Below, one piece after another: positions 20,971 through 33,745 of a DNA stretch of 64,000 nt. The position numbers were made by a program, and so were the translations under genes. Positions within the stretch are counted from its first letter, which is position 1. Every line of letters starts with the position of its first letter. Origin of the DNA: Parelaphostrongylus tenuis. Lineage: Eukaryota > Nematoda > Chromadorea > Rhabditida > Metastrongylidae. The notes below the pieces were generated by a model. The model saw nothing but the letters and a program-made list of their open reading frames with translations. It ran no database searches and was not told the origin of the DNA. The stretch is taken from positions 124,001 to 188,000 of the forward strand of contig JAHQIW010003890.1 of the NCBI GenBank assembly GCA_019055375.1, written 5' to 3'.

Positions 20971-21251
20971 TGAATCATACCTCTGCTATCGATCCCTTTT
21001 CTATAGACCCACTCAAAACAGAATAATCTGATAAGAATACGTCTTGTTTTGAGCCGATATGTCTAGTACTATATAGGCGCCTATTTCGTCCTATTGGGAC
21101 TCATCAGTAGCACCCTCCCTCGGTTCCAATAGGGCGAAATAGGCGCCCATATAGTACTAGGTCTATCGGCTCAAAACATGTCATATCCTTATCAGATTAT
21201 TTCGTTTTAGCAGGTCTGTAAAAGAGCGGTCGATAGCAGATGTATGATTCA
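20971..21251. mobile_element. Foldback element, older relative of 50329-50531
   Basis: Outer inverted repeats TGAATCATAC and GTATGATTCA, then TCTGCTATCGA/TCGATAGCAGA, then imperfect long arms (ATAATCTGATAAG, GAGCCGATATGTCTAG, ATATAGGCGC) around the loop holding G1. The arms have diverged, so it is older than the copy at 50.3 kb. Confidence 0.7.
21065..21114 (-). ncRNA. Hammerhead ribozyme candidate G1, core intact
   Basis: On the minus strand: helix I GGTGCTA with TAGTACT (7 pairs, two wobble), core CTGATGA (21107-21101), helix II GTCC/GGAC with loop CAATA, GAAA (21087-21084), helix III TAG/CTA with loop GCGC, then TA| as cleavage site (after position 21072). All invariant core positions are present. 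Confidence 0.75.
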
Positions 21252-21390
21252 TTATAAAAGCCGCAAGCTCGATTGCCGGTCACCACAACGTCAGGTAATA
21301 CCATCATCCGATTTAAGGTGATTATATTTTATCCGGCGTCGATTCATCTAGAGGATTACTTAACCTCAAAAGATCGACGAAACCCAAGGA

Positions 21391-21441
21391 GGATGCTACT
21401 GATGAGTCTCAATAGAACGAAATAGGCGCCTATACCGCACC
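21391..21441 (+). ncRNA. Decayed hammerhead copy H
   Basis: GGATGCTA, core CTGATGA (21399-21405), GTCTCAATAGAAC (helix II weakened), GAAA (21419-21422), TAGGCGCCTA, TA. The 3' helix I strand is mutated to CCGCACC. Opposite orientation to G1, 0.3 kb downstream. Confidence 0.5.
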
Positions 21442-21486
21442 AGACCCACCGGCTCAAAACAAGTCACATCCTTATGCCCACTGATG

Positions 21487-21710
21487 TATAGTGATTTACA
21501 AACATCCGTGTCGGGCGGGACTTGAACCCGCACCTCACTCATTCCGGGAGGGGGTGCTCTATCCGTTACACTACTGATGCCCATTTTGTACATCGCTGGT
21601 TCTACGCTACAGCGCATCTATCTGTCAGCCGCCGGCAGTCAACGGCCTGGCCCGGGTAGTCGGTCTCGACATTGAACCCAGTCACGCTGATAGATATTGG
21701 GTATTGAAGA
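21487..21710 (-). repeat. tRNA-like foldback element, left arm with strong T-arm
   Basis: Minus strand reads CAGTAGTGTAACGGATAGAG ... GCGGGTTCAAGTCCCGCC, an intact-looking box A and T-arm. The acceptor stem does not pair and the body (CTACGCTACAGCGCATCT) matches the foldback family, so it is not a tRNA gene. Confidence 0.65.
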
Positions 21711-22199
21711 ATGGAAGATATTTTTACATGAAATCTCAGCGTTAATACATTGCTTCATAACGTATAATTGCTCACCTGAAAGAAAAACACATGTCATGCT
21801 AGATGTTATCTGCCTAAATAAACTGTGTGATAATCTGGCGGAAAATCGGTGATATGCCGAGCGTAGATTTAGTCAACGTAGGCGGTAGCACTTTCACACT
21901 CATGGCGCCCATAAAGCTACAAATTGACAGCGCCATCAAAGATGTTGAGATGTCTCATGAATTGTACTATAGAGCAGGTTCACTCTACTTCAGTAATATC
22001 TAAAAATGCGAAAAAGTTTCACATCTCCTCTCGGAAGTTTAGCTCACATTATAACGCTTTTAAATATTATCGCCACTCTTGTCATTCTACTTGACCTAAT
22101 GTAGCAACTCTTTCCAAACACTTGATTGATCCGTCTTCACACTGCTTTTTTCTCATTGTGCGGTTCTCAGTACCTTTAGCACTCAATTGGTTTTTTTTC

Positions 22200-22330
22200 T
22201 TCTTGATTGAACGTCGTAGAGTACTGGTTGAGCAAGTCTCCTTGCAATATCAAGATTAGCCTTACTGCAGCGTTCCATAGGGCGCTGTTGTTGACTGCCG
22301 GAGAGGGTTAGGGGTGGAGTTCGGCATCAT
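22200..22330 (+). repeat. Dispersed repeat family R, copy 2
   Basis: GTCGTAGAGTACTGGTTGAG, AAGTCTCCTTGCAATATC, GCGTTCCATAGGGCGCTG and TGCCGGAGAGGGTTAGG. Best preserved copy. Confidence 0.55.
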
Positions 22331-25300
22331 GCTCCGCGCACAGCGACAAGCATCACACCGACTCGGCACCCAAGGTAGAAACCATCCATCTGAATAGCAA
22401 ATCTCAAAGGGCACCTATGCTGAGATGTGGTGAAATACCAGTTTTGTGTTCTAGATGCTTCAGGCAGAAAAACGCCACCAAATCAGCAATACAGCAGTGG
22501 GTTGAAGGTTTCGTTCAGACTTCTACGGAACTTCAAAAAGGCCATTGATTAATTGCCTGAATACATACCTAATTTGTCTAACGACTTCTTACTGCTTTTA
22601 ATATTCCGGAATTATGTTGCACTGCAATCGATATTATTGAAATGTTTCTATTCACCTGTAACCACCAGCAATACCCTCAACCACAGTAAACTTCAGAGAG
22701 ACTAATTATAGCTTCATAGCTCCACCCGTCTCAATCATTAGCCAGAGCTATTCAGTAGATCTGATTTTTTTTTGAAGAATAGGAAATGCCCACACTTCAA
22801 CTTTCAACCTTCCCTCTCAGTGTTCCTCGCGATAGAATTGCTCAACGGGCCCTCCGAAACAATATGCATTTCTCAATGTTAGCTGGTTTTTCGATGAAAA
22901 ATTCGGACTTCACGTGCCTTTTAACATTGCGTATTTAATTCGTTAATCTCCCAAATTGATAATAAAAAGCGAGTTCTTCCGTGAAACACTCACAAATGAA
23001 AGAACTTGATCAAATAAACACTGGTAAGTCCAGCCATTTCATTATCTAATGGATTGTTCGTCATGTGAGCGTCGTCGTACACTTTTAATAGAAGCTATAG
23101 TGCAGGATCTGCTGTGCACCATCATTTCACGTATACACCTCAAAACTATTCTGTGCTTAATTTGTATTTCGTGGGATAAACGTGCAAAAAGCCAAATTAG
23201 AAATCGCCCGGACCAGTCGAAAAGGGGAAAAAGTCGCCACAGTGTAGCCGACACCGTCAATGACTGTAAGTGCAAGGACGGCTTGAACTTTTGTGAAGAT
23301 AGCTAGAATAACGAAGGTGAAGCTGAATTGCTATCGAAGCCGAGCATTTGATAACATTTGCAGCAGAACAAGAAGAACGATTTTACAAGAGCTACGTGAA
23401 AAGGGTAGCACACTGAAAATCCTCAGTCGGCATAAAAAAAAAGCTTTAGCGAGCAATTGACGCGGCGAGAGAACGAATAGCAGACATAATTTAATTTGCT
23501 CTAAATCTTTGCTTTCAACAACGATTTGATTGAATTTCCAATCAAATCATGAAGTTAAACGACGATTCGATTTTGTACAACATCAGACAAGCTATAACAC
23601 GCAAAGAGAGATTTACCTTAGTAGAATTTTTACTCTTGACGAGAGATTCGTAATCTCCAGCTTCTGCGAATTTGGCGGAACAATGACCTCAAAAAATTGC
23701 TGTCAAAACATCTACAAAACTCGTCGAATATTTTGAGTTTGCGACGCAACATAGATCAAGAGAGGAGGCCCACTTTTATTTTTCGGTAAAGTCTCAATAT
23801 TTATGGCCTAAATAAATCTTAACACTACGCTCTGTCTGATCTAAAGTAAACACTGAATATTCTCCAAGCATTTTGCGAATTTAAGCGCTACAGAAACATT
23901 AACAAACAAGAATTATTGGTGGCGGTTAATTTGAACTATTATTATTTAGAAAAGATTTTACTCTTATGGAAAGGAAGTGATCAGATTCGGAGTGTTTCGG
24001 TCCCTTCTAATGAGATTAACTATGTGCTAGGCAAATAACTTTGAAATTTGAATTTGATGGCCGCATTAATAAGCTTCAGCATGAAAACCTGCTTATCTAC
24101 TTATGTAGATACTTGTTTACTTGAATGGCCCGTTCACAAGTTATGTGGACCCCAGCACATATTCTAAATGGTACATTGCTCATCGTGCTGATTATATTCC
24201 TTGGCTTTTTCAAGTAACCTTGCAAGGGCGTTTTCAAGTCTTCAGATGACGCTACCAAAAAATGGATTTCTGCGATGGAGCCTTGGCCGGGCTACTACTT
24301 GTTGATTCGGGAATGATATCAGGCCGAAATCAAAAGCAAAGTAAGAAAGAAAATCTACCGACCGCTCACGGATGATGTAAAGGCCGAAAATCCAGTACGA
24401 TAATATGTGACGAAACTATTATAAAGTTCAGATCCACAGAAGTGGCTGTGGCTCAAGATAGATCTGCGTAAGTATAACGAAATCAAGCATGAATATTGAA
24501 TGAGGCGCCACATCTACAACGTACTTTGGAAACAACAAGTTGCTCATGCAGAAAAAAAATCAGGACGATTCAAAGGAACAGCATAGCCAGAAGAACGAGG
24601 ATGACTTTGAACAAGTGCGAGTAATTCACTTCGGACGGATAGATCTCCGTCGAATGGACTGCTAATTCCGTTCGCGTTACAGCTGCTCGAAAGGCGACCA
24701 GCGTCTGTGCAAGAGGGCAAGGGATGTGAGACTTTCAGTTTCTGTCAATACTAATTCATCAAAAACGATGTTGTAGTTCCTACTCGCTACATCGCTGAAA
24801 TCTGTCACACAAAATGTTTTACTTGTGGACATGCAATGCATTATACTTTCTTTTCATGAACAAAATAAATCAGTGACATTCTGAATGTTTTTGACGTTTC
24901 AGAATGCTTGCTATTCAAAATTCGCTAGGACAAAATTTTGTCTAATACCTCAACGGTAAATGTGATGGCACAAAAGATGACGATGAAATCAGGCTACGAA
25001 AAAGTCCGAAGTTTCATGGGAACGCGGCGAGTTTTCTTGTACTTATCAGGACACAAGTTCTCTTTAGATCTCCCCTTTTTTACCTTTTTCAACGATTCCA
25101 ACAAAAACCTTTGGTTTATAAACTAAAATACTAAGATTCGAAACATGTTGGATGTGTTATAAATTTTGAGGAGAGAGGTAAGAATGAATTGAATAGCGTG
25201 AAATTGTGTTGAGGGGCACTCGAAAGCTACGCTAATGGTAATAGGATCTACTTCGAATACCTTTGAGTCGATTTATTCACTCCTTTTTGACGCCAGTTTT

Positions 25301-27984
25301 CCTAGATCAAGCTTGGAAATGAAACGGTTCGTGCTTTTTCAGTTTTCCTGATGACGAGAATAGATTACGTCTGCAGAGAATAATAAAATGCCAAACAGAC
25401 GAAAGCAAAGTGGCCTTGATTAATTGGCACCACAAGAGGGATTCCAGGAACTCAGTATTCGTGTCAGTGCTTGTGTTTCTAAGCCAATTATACCCCTGAC
25501 GGTGAAATTTTGAGAAAGAGAAAATTTCTGAGGAAAAACAATGAATTAGAAATAAAGGAATTTGATTGACTTTGATGGTTGTCTCCAGCTAATTAGAATC
25601 CAAACGAACTGACGTAGGCTAGATTCAAATGCAATTCCTTTCTAGTCAGCTAAAAAACCAAGCTATTTCTCTAGCCTCCCAAAATCTTCTTCGAAATTGT
25701 CTGTATTTGTGAATATTTTTGAGAACATGCTCAAGTGTCAGTTCGTCAATAGAGGGGGAGGGCAACGAAGATTAATAGTTTGGTTTTCCCAGGAGCTTTT
25801 TGAACAACTTTGAAAAGCTAAAATGATTGCGATCTATTATTGAAAAAGCTTAGAAGTTGTTGATCATCCAAATGACTTCGCTCATTCTGTGTGTTAAAAA
25901 AGTGGAGTTTGCATCAGAGTGATGACGTTCGGTGTGAACAATGAGCTGCTATATCTGTTCGTCGGCTCATCAGTCCTTTTATACTTTCAGGATGGGAGAA
26001 CTGGTATAAGTCTTTTCTGGTAAGTCCTCCCATAAAAGCTTGTGGCTACCTGAAAAAAAAACCCTGAAACACCTAAGCTTGGTCATTTCAGGTTTTCAGA
26101 AACAATATATTCGATGCATCCAACATCACTCACTAGAAAACGAAAGTCTTCGGATCCCAGCTGAGTCGACACAAAAAATCCGAAATGAATGCAGAAGGAG
26201 CTGGGATTTGCATTAAATAGAATGCAGAACAGCATAATATCGAAAACTAATAAAACTTACATAAAGCAGACCACTGCAGCAGAACTGCTTCATATTTAAG
26301 GAGTTTCTCCGCCTCATGCTTCACTCACGTCTCATTTTTAACTTTTCAGCGGCTAAAGCTATTCTTTATTATGACGTAACAAGTCTCTTTTTTCCACAGA
26401 TAGTTGTTAATTTTCTCATATAGCGCAATAATTAGAGGTGTCCCGTAACACCAGCACTCTTCACTCCACGTTTCAAGCTCACTGAACCTTTCATCCTTCA
26501 GAGGTCTAACAAAGTATCAGCAGACTAGACTAGGTGGATAAAAAATGTCTCAGTCTATTGGTTTGCCAGTGCATGTCATTTTATAGCCAGATATTATTGA
26601 TCACTCACTCCTACGATTCCTAATGAAGGGAATTATTGATGCCGATGCCTTTATACTAATTTCCTTTGAGGGCTTATATTAGCAATGACAACTGCATAAG
26701 GAAAAAAATTCAAACCTACAGTAACTTGAACAAAACCTATGTGGCTTTTTCTAGGATGAATCGTATCCTTTCCTGTACTAGTTTTTAACTGCTCCGACGT
26801 CTGGAGCGTGTAATTTCAGCATTAGCCTTTGCCGTTTTCAAGTTCAAAACCAAGTCATCTAAAGAAATATGTGGAGGCGCTCTTACATCTTTCAGACGTT
26901 TTTGTTATCAAAATTATCTTTCAAGAACCTCTGATCATCACCATAGTCGACAAAGCGTCAAAGAAATTTCTACTCTAACAATTTACTGTTTTTTTGAAAA
27001 GCAGACACAAAGTGAAGTCAAACAGTGAATTATTGATCAGTGCCTAATTCAATAAAAAAGTCGGTTCTGTAAACTGCTTTTGACCTTCCTGAAATCAACT
27101 TATGAGCAATTGCTTAATTTGGCGCAAAAAGTCTTTGATATCGTTCTGTTCTCTTCTACTGAGAGAGAAACCATTGCTTACTCGAAAATTCTCCATTAGT
27201 TGACACTGTGGCTCGTCCTCAAGTTCGAATGCCGCGAAGATGATGGCAGCTCCTTATACGTCGGTTCTAATAGATAGTAGCAAGTACACTGCAACATAAG
27301 TTCTGTTTATTTTGAGAGGAACATTATTTAAGTAGTGGAACGACTTATGTTCTATATTTGAGCCACGGATTCCATTTTATATGTGTTAGAGCCCATTTGC
27401 AAGAAGCAGTAGCAGCGTAAATCACTAGTGATCTGGCCGTTCAGGATATAAGTGATTGGAAGCAAATCACAATGGGCGTTTACATCAACGGTGGACAATT
27501 GGTGAAAGTTCACATAATACGCTGCCTTCACGGAGGTGAGATGTCAGTCTGACGATCCTTGCCAATTCTCGGAATTAAAGTCGAAATTCGACAGCACTTA
27601 AGGGTTTTCTTACACGTTTTGCCAAAGCGGATATTATGAAGGATTCCAGATAAACGTTGAGACGTGAAAGAGACAATTTTTGACGCAGAATTCGAAATTT
27701 ATTGAAAAGACGGTAAATTCCCAGCTTAGCATTCAAAATATCAAAATGGAGATGATTGCCGCTGCTACGACTGTTAACCCAACCGTGTCTCTTGTTGTAT
27801 ACCACGATTTTTTTTTCATAACTCTTATAGTAGGCGTACAACGTCATACAGATCATGCGAGAAAAGTTCTAAAAACTTTGCATTTTATTAATTTCAGCAC
27901 TGAAATAATCTCTTTTAGTGATTCTGATATGATGATTTTATTGAATTCTTTGTTTAGTTTTGCCAAAGAATGTGTTTCACTGAA
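22331..27984. other. Long unassigned region
   Basis: No splice-consistent exon or known element was recognised. 23040-23740 has open stretches on both strands (for example a cysteine-containing 85-residue frame), and 24240-24720 looks like decayed coding DNA, but neither could be assigned. Confidence 0.3.
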
Positions 27985-28835
27985 TCGCTTTTTTTAGTTG
28001 TGCTCATTAATCGTAGAGATGAACGTAACGCAGCAGTTGAGTTGCACGAAACGGGAATGAAAACGGTCGATATTGTTGAAATCGGTTGGTATCAAATCGT
28101 AAGGCATCTACAGAGCCACGAATATTCCAAGCGAATTGGAGGGTATAAGGAGCGTTCTCGATAACGTCGTCCAACTAACTAGTCTACTCCGGCAAACAAT
28201 GAGAAGATCCGTTGCGAAAATAACGAAAACATGCACGTCCGATGCACAAAAAGGCAGAGAAGTCGCATCAGCGAGTGGAGCTTTCGAGACATTGTCAAAA
28301 ATAAGCCGAAGCGCGCAACTACAGAAGCGCTCGTGTTCCGTTCTGGACAAAAAGACAAAAGAAAAACGGCTTTCTAAGGCTCACCGAATGATTCCTTTGA
28401 TAACTGTTGGTCACTGCGAAGGTGCTTTGTCCGGCGAGTAGATATTTACGGTCGAAGCACGCCACAGCCGTCAGAATCGGCGTAGACTTCAGAAGGGACA
28501 ACAAAAGCTAGCAGTGGCGAAAACCATGATCCGCAGCCATTCTTCGGTCTCTTTGATGGTCTGAGTTGACATTTGCGCCACCGGAATGACGCCATTGGTT
28601 TTCGTTAGCAGAAACGTCAGATGAAGGTTATCAACTATCACCATCAAGTATTACGGAACCTATTGAAGCCTTGGACTACCCAACACTGTGATGTTGACGG
28701 TTTTACGCTTCAGCAGGGCTGAACTCCTGCACAGTCGGCCTGCTCAACGAGTGACATCTGTCAAGAGCTGTTTCCAAGCTTTCGGGCAAGGATACGTGGC
28801 AGTCAAACCCTCGAGTTTGTCGGCCATTTGTCCTT
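27985..28835 (+). pseudogene. Mariner/Tc1-like transposase remnant, plus copy
   Basis: Begins RRDERNAAVELHETGMKTV DIV (helix-turn-helix) and passes through KTKEKRLSKAHRMI, IFTVEARHSRQN and LVFVSRNV, with frameshifts and stops. Faces an inverted relative at 28836-29480. Confidence 0.65.
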
Positions 28836-29480
28836 GTGCCAAAACACTGGAACACCTCTTGACAAATGGCAATCGTTAAGAGGGTCGCATGCGGAGGAGC
28901 TCAGCCCTGCCGAAGCCTAAATCCGTTGGCACCAAAGTCTTGGGGACTCCAAGGCTCCAGTAGTCTCGCAAGACTTGCTGCTGATATTGGCAGCGCGCTG
29001 ATCTGTCGTTTCTGTTGATGAAAACCGGCGGCGCCTTTTTAGTGACGCAACGCCAACCCACACCATTGCAGAGGCCGGAAAATGGCTGCGATCTACGATT
29101 TTTGCTACTCCGGACTTCTGCTGGCTCCTCGGAAGTTTACGCCGATACTGGCGACTGTGGAGTGGTTCTACCGTGTATACCTTCTCATTGTAAAAAGCAC
29201 CTTCGGCACACATGCAACAGCTATCAAATAAACTACCGAGCCATCGTACGCATCAAACCCTCCGGTTTTGCTCAATTTGGCAACGGATCTTCTGAATGAT
29301 TTCCGGAGTGGGTGAGGTGATTGAGCTTTTCTCGAGGAAAGTCTTTGATCTTTTTAGTCTGTATGAAACGTTTCACCGCTTTGTAGACACTTGATGTCTT
29401 GAAAGCAGTCGATTTTAGCAATGTTGGCCGTTTTCATTCCCGTCCTGTGTAACTCAGCTACTGTGATACCTTGATTTTCT
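28836..29480 (-). pseudogene. Mariner/Tc1-like transposase remnant, minus copy
   Basis: Reads VAELHRTGMKTANI near 29430, RRSVAKLSKTGGFDA, VYTVEPLHSRQYRRKL near 29150, SHFPASAMVWVGV, then FGANGFR. Same family as the plus copy. The two meet tail to tail near 28835. Confidence 0.65.
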
Positions 29481-31229
29481 CATCCATAACTTAAGCACGA
29501 GTGAAAATAGACAAATGAATAAAACAGATTATGGACCAAAATTGAACAAAGAATACAATGCAATTATCACCATCAATAAGAAAATGCTATGACAATGCTG
29601 AAGTCATCAGAATACAGAATTTTCACAACTTTTTCCGCATAATGTTAGCCTGAAGCAAAACGTCCTTTTTTCAGTTACTACAACAAATTGAAATGGTATT
29701 TCCAAATGTAGAGTTCAACATAAGAGTCGCCATTTTTCGAACTATTAATCGATTATTAACAGTCTATTAAAAAAGCTCTATTCGATAAAAAAAGGCAAAA
29801 AAAAAACACGGATACGTCCCAGAGAATGCGTCTGTACTGCACCCATTTTTAAAGAAAAAAGAATCGTAGAACACAAATGGCACCCTTTCTGGTAAAGATT
29901 TATGTGAAAAAGTCTTCCCTAAATAAATTGTTTTTCAACGATATAGTGTACTTGTAATCTAAATCTTATTATGTAGCACCAAAAAACCGCTAAGAAGATG
30001 GAGCAATGGAATTCAAAGTCTTTTTCCGTTACTTTTAAATAGAAAGCACATAGTAGGTTTTTCACAAAGCAGGCTAAGTATTGAAATGAACACATTTCAT
30101 GCTATCGAATGACAACTAAAGCATAAACAAGATAGACAGTAATGTTGTGTAGAAGCTCGACAAATATTGCTCTTCTGAGCAATGTTTTCCTCTTGAAAGA
30201 AGAAAATTTTTCGACGCTTGACTCATTTACTCCTAAAGTTATGCTTTCAGAAATATTTTCAGTGTTGTTTAATTGCTTAATGATTAAAATGTCTCATTAG
30301 AACCTCGAGTCATTGAATAAATTCTCACATTTCCACTGCAGTACATGTGTCGCGTGCGGTTGGTGATGCATTTATAGACCACGCGGTTTCCAACGGCGTT
30401 TAAATCTCGCCGGAAGCAAAAGTTTTGCATATCATTTGGCATCTCTGAAAGTACTTTTTGTGTTTTTTCATTCTCTTTATTTCCACTGAGCAGGTAGGTA
30501 AATGTTAGCCATATTACGCTGTCAAATTTACGAACGCGTTTTGTAGTAATATACGCGGCTATTTATCATCGCAAGACTACCTAAAGCGTACCATTAATAC
30601 GAGCTGTTTAGCACATTTTTGAAAGTTCACTCTCATATTTTTAGACTGGTTAAAATCATTCTCTCAGAGTGCTAAAGTTGTATCTATTGATGCACAATTT
30701 TGCAGAGAAGAAATAGAGAAAACAACAAATAGAGAGATGCTCAGTACACTGCTTTTGATCACACAGTGATAGCGTGGATAAAGTTTAGCAGCGGAGATGT
30801 GGAACTCCTTTCTAGTGGTGGGCGGTGTGGAGGGGTAGGGTGGAAAGAAAGGAGGGGGCAGGGGCGGGTGGGTCTCATATGCGCATGGTAGCGTGACCTT
30901 TACTTTAGCTCTAAAGAAATCAAAATCGGTCTAGCATCCGTATCAAGAAGTTACAGATTCAATATGCCGCCCACTATGCTGATGGTGAAATCAATGGGCA
31001 TTAGTAAAACTTCAACAACTTCTGAAGAAGCACTTATTGAACATTGTTTCAGACAACTGAATCTCATTCTTGAAGGGCAGCAACTTCTAGAGTTACGACT
31101 TTGAGACGCTTAGCTTTTGCGGGATATAGAGATGCAAGTGTTCAAACATCCAGTTTACCAGTTATACATGATATTCGGTAAAATATCTGATTATTTTTCA
31201 TAGGAAGTGATTTTTATTCAACAGCAACG
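29481..31229. other. AT-rich spacer
   Basis: Poly-A and poly-T runs and no open frame of note. Contains the G-quadruplex-like run described separately. Confidence 0.3.
30854..30872 (+). other. G-quadruplex-like run
   Basis: GGGGGCAGGGGCGGGTGGG has four G-tracts with 1-2-nt loops in an otherwise AT-rich region. A wider G-rich purine tract runs from about 30815. Confidence 0.6.
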
Positions 31230-31370
31230 TCCTATGGAACGCGACATCAGCGCTATCATCGAGATTGCAAGGAAACTCGCTCATTCAGTATTCTACGCCG
31301 TTCAAGAAGAAGGCGAAAAACGAATCGAATGCTGGGAGTTTTGGGATCTGCACAATGGAAAAAAAACACT
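31230..31370 (-). repeat. Dispersed repeat family R, copy 3 (inverted)
   Basis: Plus strand reads GTCCTATGGAACGCGACATC, GATTGCAAGGAAACTCGC, AGTATTCTACGCCG, the reverse complement of copy 2. Confidence 0.55.
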
Positions 31371-31737
31371 GTGATGAAGGATTGAATAAAGTGCTAAAAA
31401 AAAGGTGCGATAACACAAGCAGTAAGGGATAGATGTTTTCACCCACAGATACAATTTTTTAGGTGGTCATAGGGTTGTTTCATCTAACACAGCTATCAAA
31501 GAGTTGCATGGGAAAACGACTAGACTAGAAATCAATGACATTCATATAGATGACGGAAAGCCTCAGGCAGCAATCGAGTCCACACCTAAATCCGAAGACC
31601 CGTGAGGATGATGGATTTGAGAAAATGAATCGTAAACCATTTGTTTATGTATGTGCGGTCAATAAAAATTTTTCATATCATCGCTGTTAAAGTATTGTCA
31701 TGATGTTGTTATAGCCAATAAAGTATGTGATATGTAA

Positions 31738-31870
31738 AGCAATGATCATTGGGCAGGATTTGAATCGTCGTTTCTCCCTTTCCGGGCATGTCTCCGTTGC
31801 ACTACTGGGTCTTCTGTTTCCCTCGAAAAGAGTGTGACACGAGTAAGTGACTCCTGCCCAAGTTTTGGAA
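31738..31870 (-). repeat. tRNA-like foldback family, partial copy
   Basis: Minus strand: CCCAGTAGTGCAACGGAGAC ... CGATTCAAATCCTGCCC. Only the tRNA-like head is recognisable. Confidence 0.5.
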
Positions 31871-32711
31871 GTTTTGCCTATCACTCAAAATTAGGCTCAT
31901 TTTTGCCATCATTTTAATTCATTTTTAGAATCTATCTGAGGGCTTGAAGAAGTAAGTGTATAAACATAACGTTAACGAACAAAATATTGTTATTTGGAAA
32001 GATAATTCATGCTTTCCTTTTGACGCTCGTAAAGTTTGAAGTGACAGTACTGGTCTGCTCCAATGAGAATTCGGTAAGCTTAGAAAAATCTTTGTGGAAT
32101 CATTCCAGGTAGTATTACGCATGACTGTCTAACACACACCTATGAATGCAAAGCATGCAAAACGTTGCGATGCAATCAATGTCTCCTCATATTGTAGGTG
32201 AAAGGGAACTCTGCCCATTGTTATTACGTAGAAATCATTGAGTTCTGCAGAAAGAAAGAAAGATCTAAAAAATGTGTGCTCTTTACAGCTTGCAAACGGC
32301 CGTGATGAAAATAAGCGGGTTCAACGAGATTCTTTTCAATAGAGTTTATTTTGTAGAGTAATTATACAATTGCATTACAATGCTTGATTACGCATTTTAG
32401 TTTCAACATTGTGGCTCAATAAAAAGAAGAAAATATACAGTTTGTCTGATCACCACTAGTGCCGCATGATATAAGCGAGTAAATCCTGGTTATGCCAATG
32501 ATAAGGCAAACAGAAAAATCGGAGTAAGCAAGCATGAATCGAAACGCTTGCAGGCTCCCTTACATATTGATAGAGAAAGAAGATTAACAAAAAAAAAATC
32601 AAGAATAGAAGCATTTGAATCCGATTATCGCAGTCCGATCTAAACCCAGCCAAACGGCTTCCAATTTCTTTCTTTACCGTCGTAGAAATAGAAATATAAT
32701 AAATTGAGAGC

Positions 32712-32992
32712 ATGTAGCGCAGTGGTTAGAGGTGCTCTGCGTCACACACGAGGTCACTCGTTTGATCACGCGCTCATGGTTCACTAAGCCATCCATCCTT
32801 GCAGTGTCGGCAGATTGGTACCAGACCGGTCTCAGACTTATCTGGGAGGATAAACAGCACTGACTCGGTTCAGCCGGAGGCCACTGCGAGTCATTGTAAA
32901 GGCCAAATATGCATTCAGTCACCTCAAACGAAGTTGAACATTGAAGACGAATGCATGGCGCATCCCTCAGAGATTAATCAGTGCCAATAGCT
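32712..32992 (+). mobile_element. tRNA-derived SINE, family 1, best head
   Basis: TAGCGCAGTGG (32715-32725) is a full box A match. GTTTGATCAC stands where box B is expected. The body and tail match the other three copies. Confidence 0.7.
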
Positions 32993-33104
32993 TTATCTTT
33001 TACCTTTTTACCGTCGCAAAGATATTAGATCTATTCATAAGTTTTAGCACTAAAGCAATAAACACCAATTTCATTAACCAGAAGTAATTAATTAAAGTGT
33101 TCGC

Positions 33105-33745
33105 CATCGGCTCAAACACATTTCTGGCATCTCCCAAGCCAAAAATTAATACCGTGCTTATAGATTTAGTCATCCTTAAAAAGGAAAGTTGTCAATCCTC
33201 GACTCACATGATCGATGTCACAGAACATATTGTTGAAAGAAAAGTGCTTCCGTGGCTGGAAGAGTTGATAATCAGACGGCAAAAAGTCAGGACTATACGG
33301 CCGATGGCCCAGCAATTCTTTTTCCAGCTCGGTCAAACTTTCTTTGTCAATTTGGCGACATGCAATCTTGCCTTGTCTCAAAGCAAGATGAGATTGTGGT
33401 GATGTCGACGTGACGGGGCCCGACTACAATGGCCCTAGTGCTTACAGTAGCGCTTAGCGTTGATCGTCTCTCTGATTGGCAACAAGTCACAGTGAATCAG
33501 CCTGGTCCGGTCTCCAGAGATGTTGGACAAATTCTTTGGCGCGAATCGATTTAGAGGTGGAATTCAAGAGTTCAAATTCCTTGTTGGCCTGATTACAGCT
33601 ACTGATTCGGAAGACGTTGATTCTTGAAAAAATTCGATTTCATCGACAGTGATGTTCTTGGCCGTAAATGGGGCGCGAGTATGATGACGGTGCAGTTTTA
33701 GGCGATGTGCAATTTTAATTACTTCTGGCTAGTAAATTTGGTGTT
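33105..33745 (-). pseudogene. Mariner transposase remnant
   Basis: The C-terminal half on the minus strand: KARLHVAKLTKKV, IVLTFCRLIINS-type decay of PYSPDLAPSDYHLF, then GSTFLSTICSV. An alternative frame reads RPYSPDFLPSDYQLFQPRK. Upstream WSIWWDQ-like parts are mutated. Confidence 0.6.

Noticed and set aside
21487..21600. Possible genuine tRNA gene on the minus strand
   Set aside because: Box A and T-arm are good, but no acceptor stem closes and the same head recurs in a dispersed repeat family.
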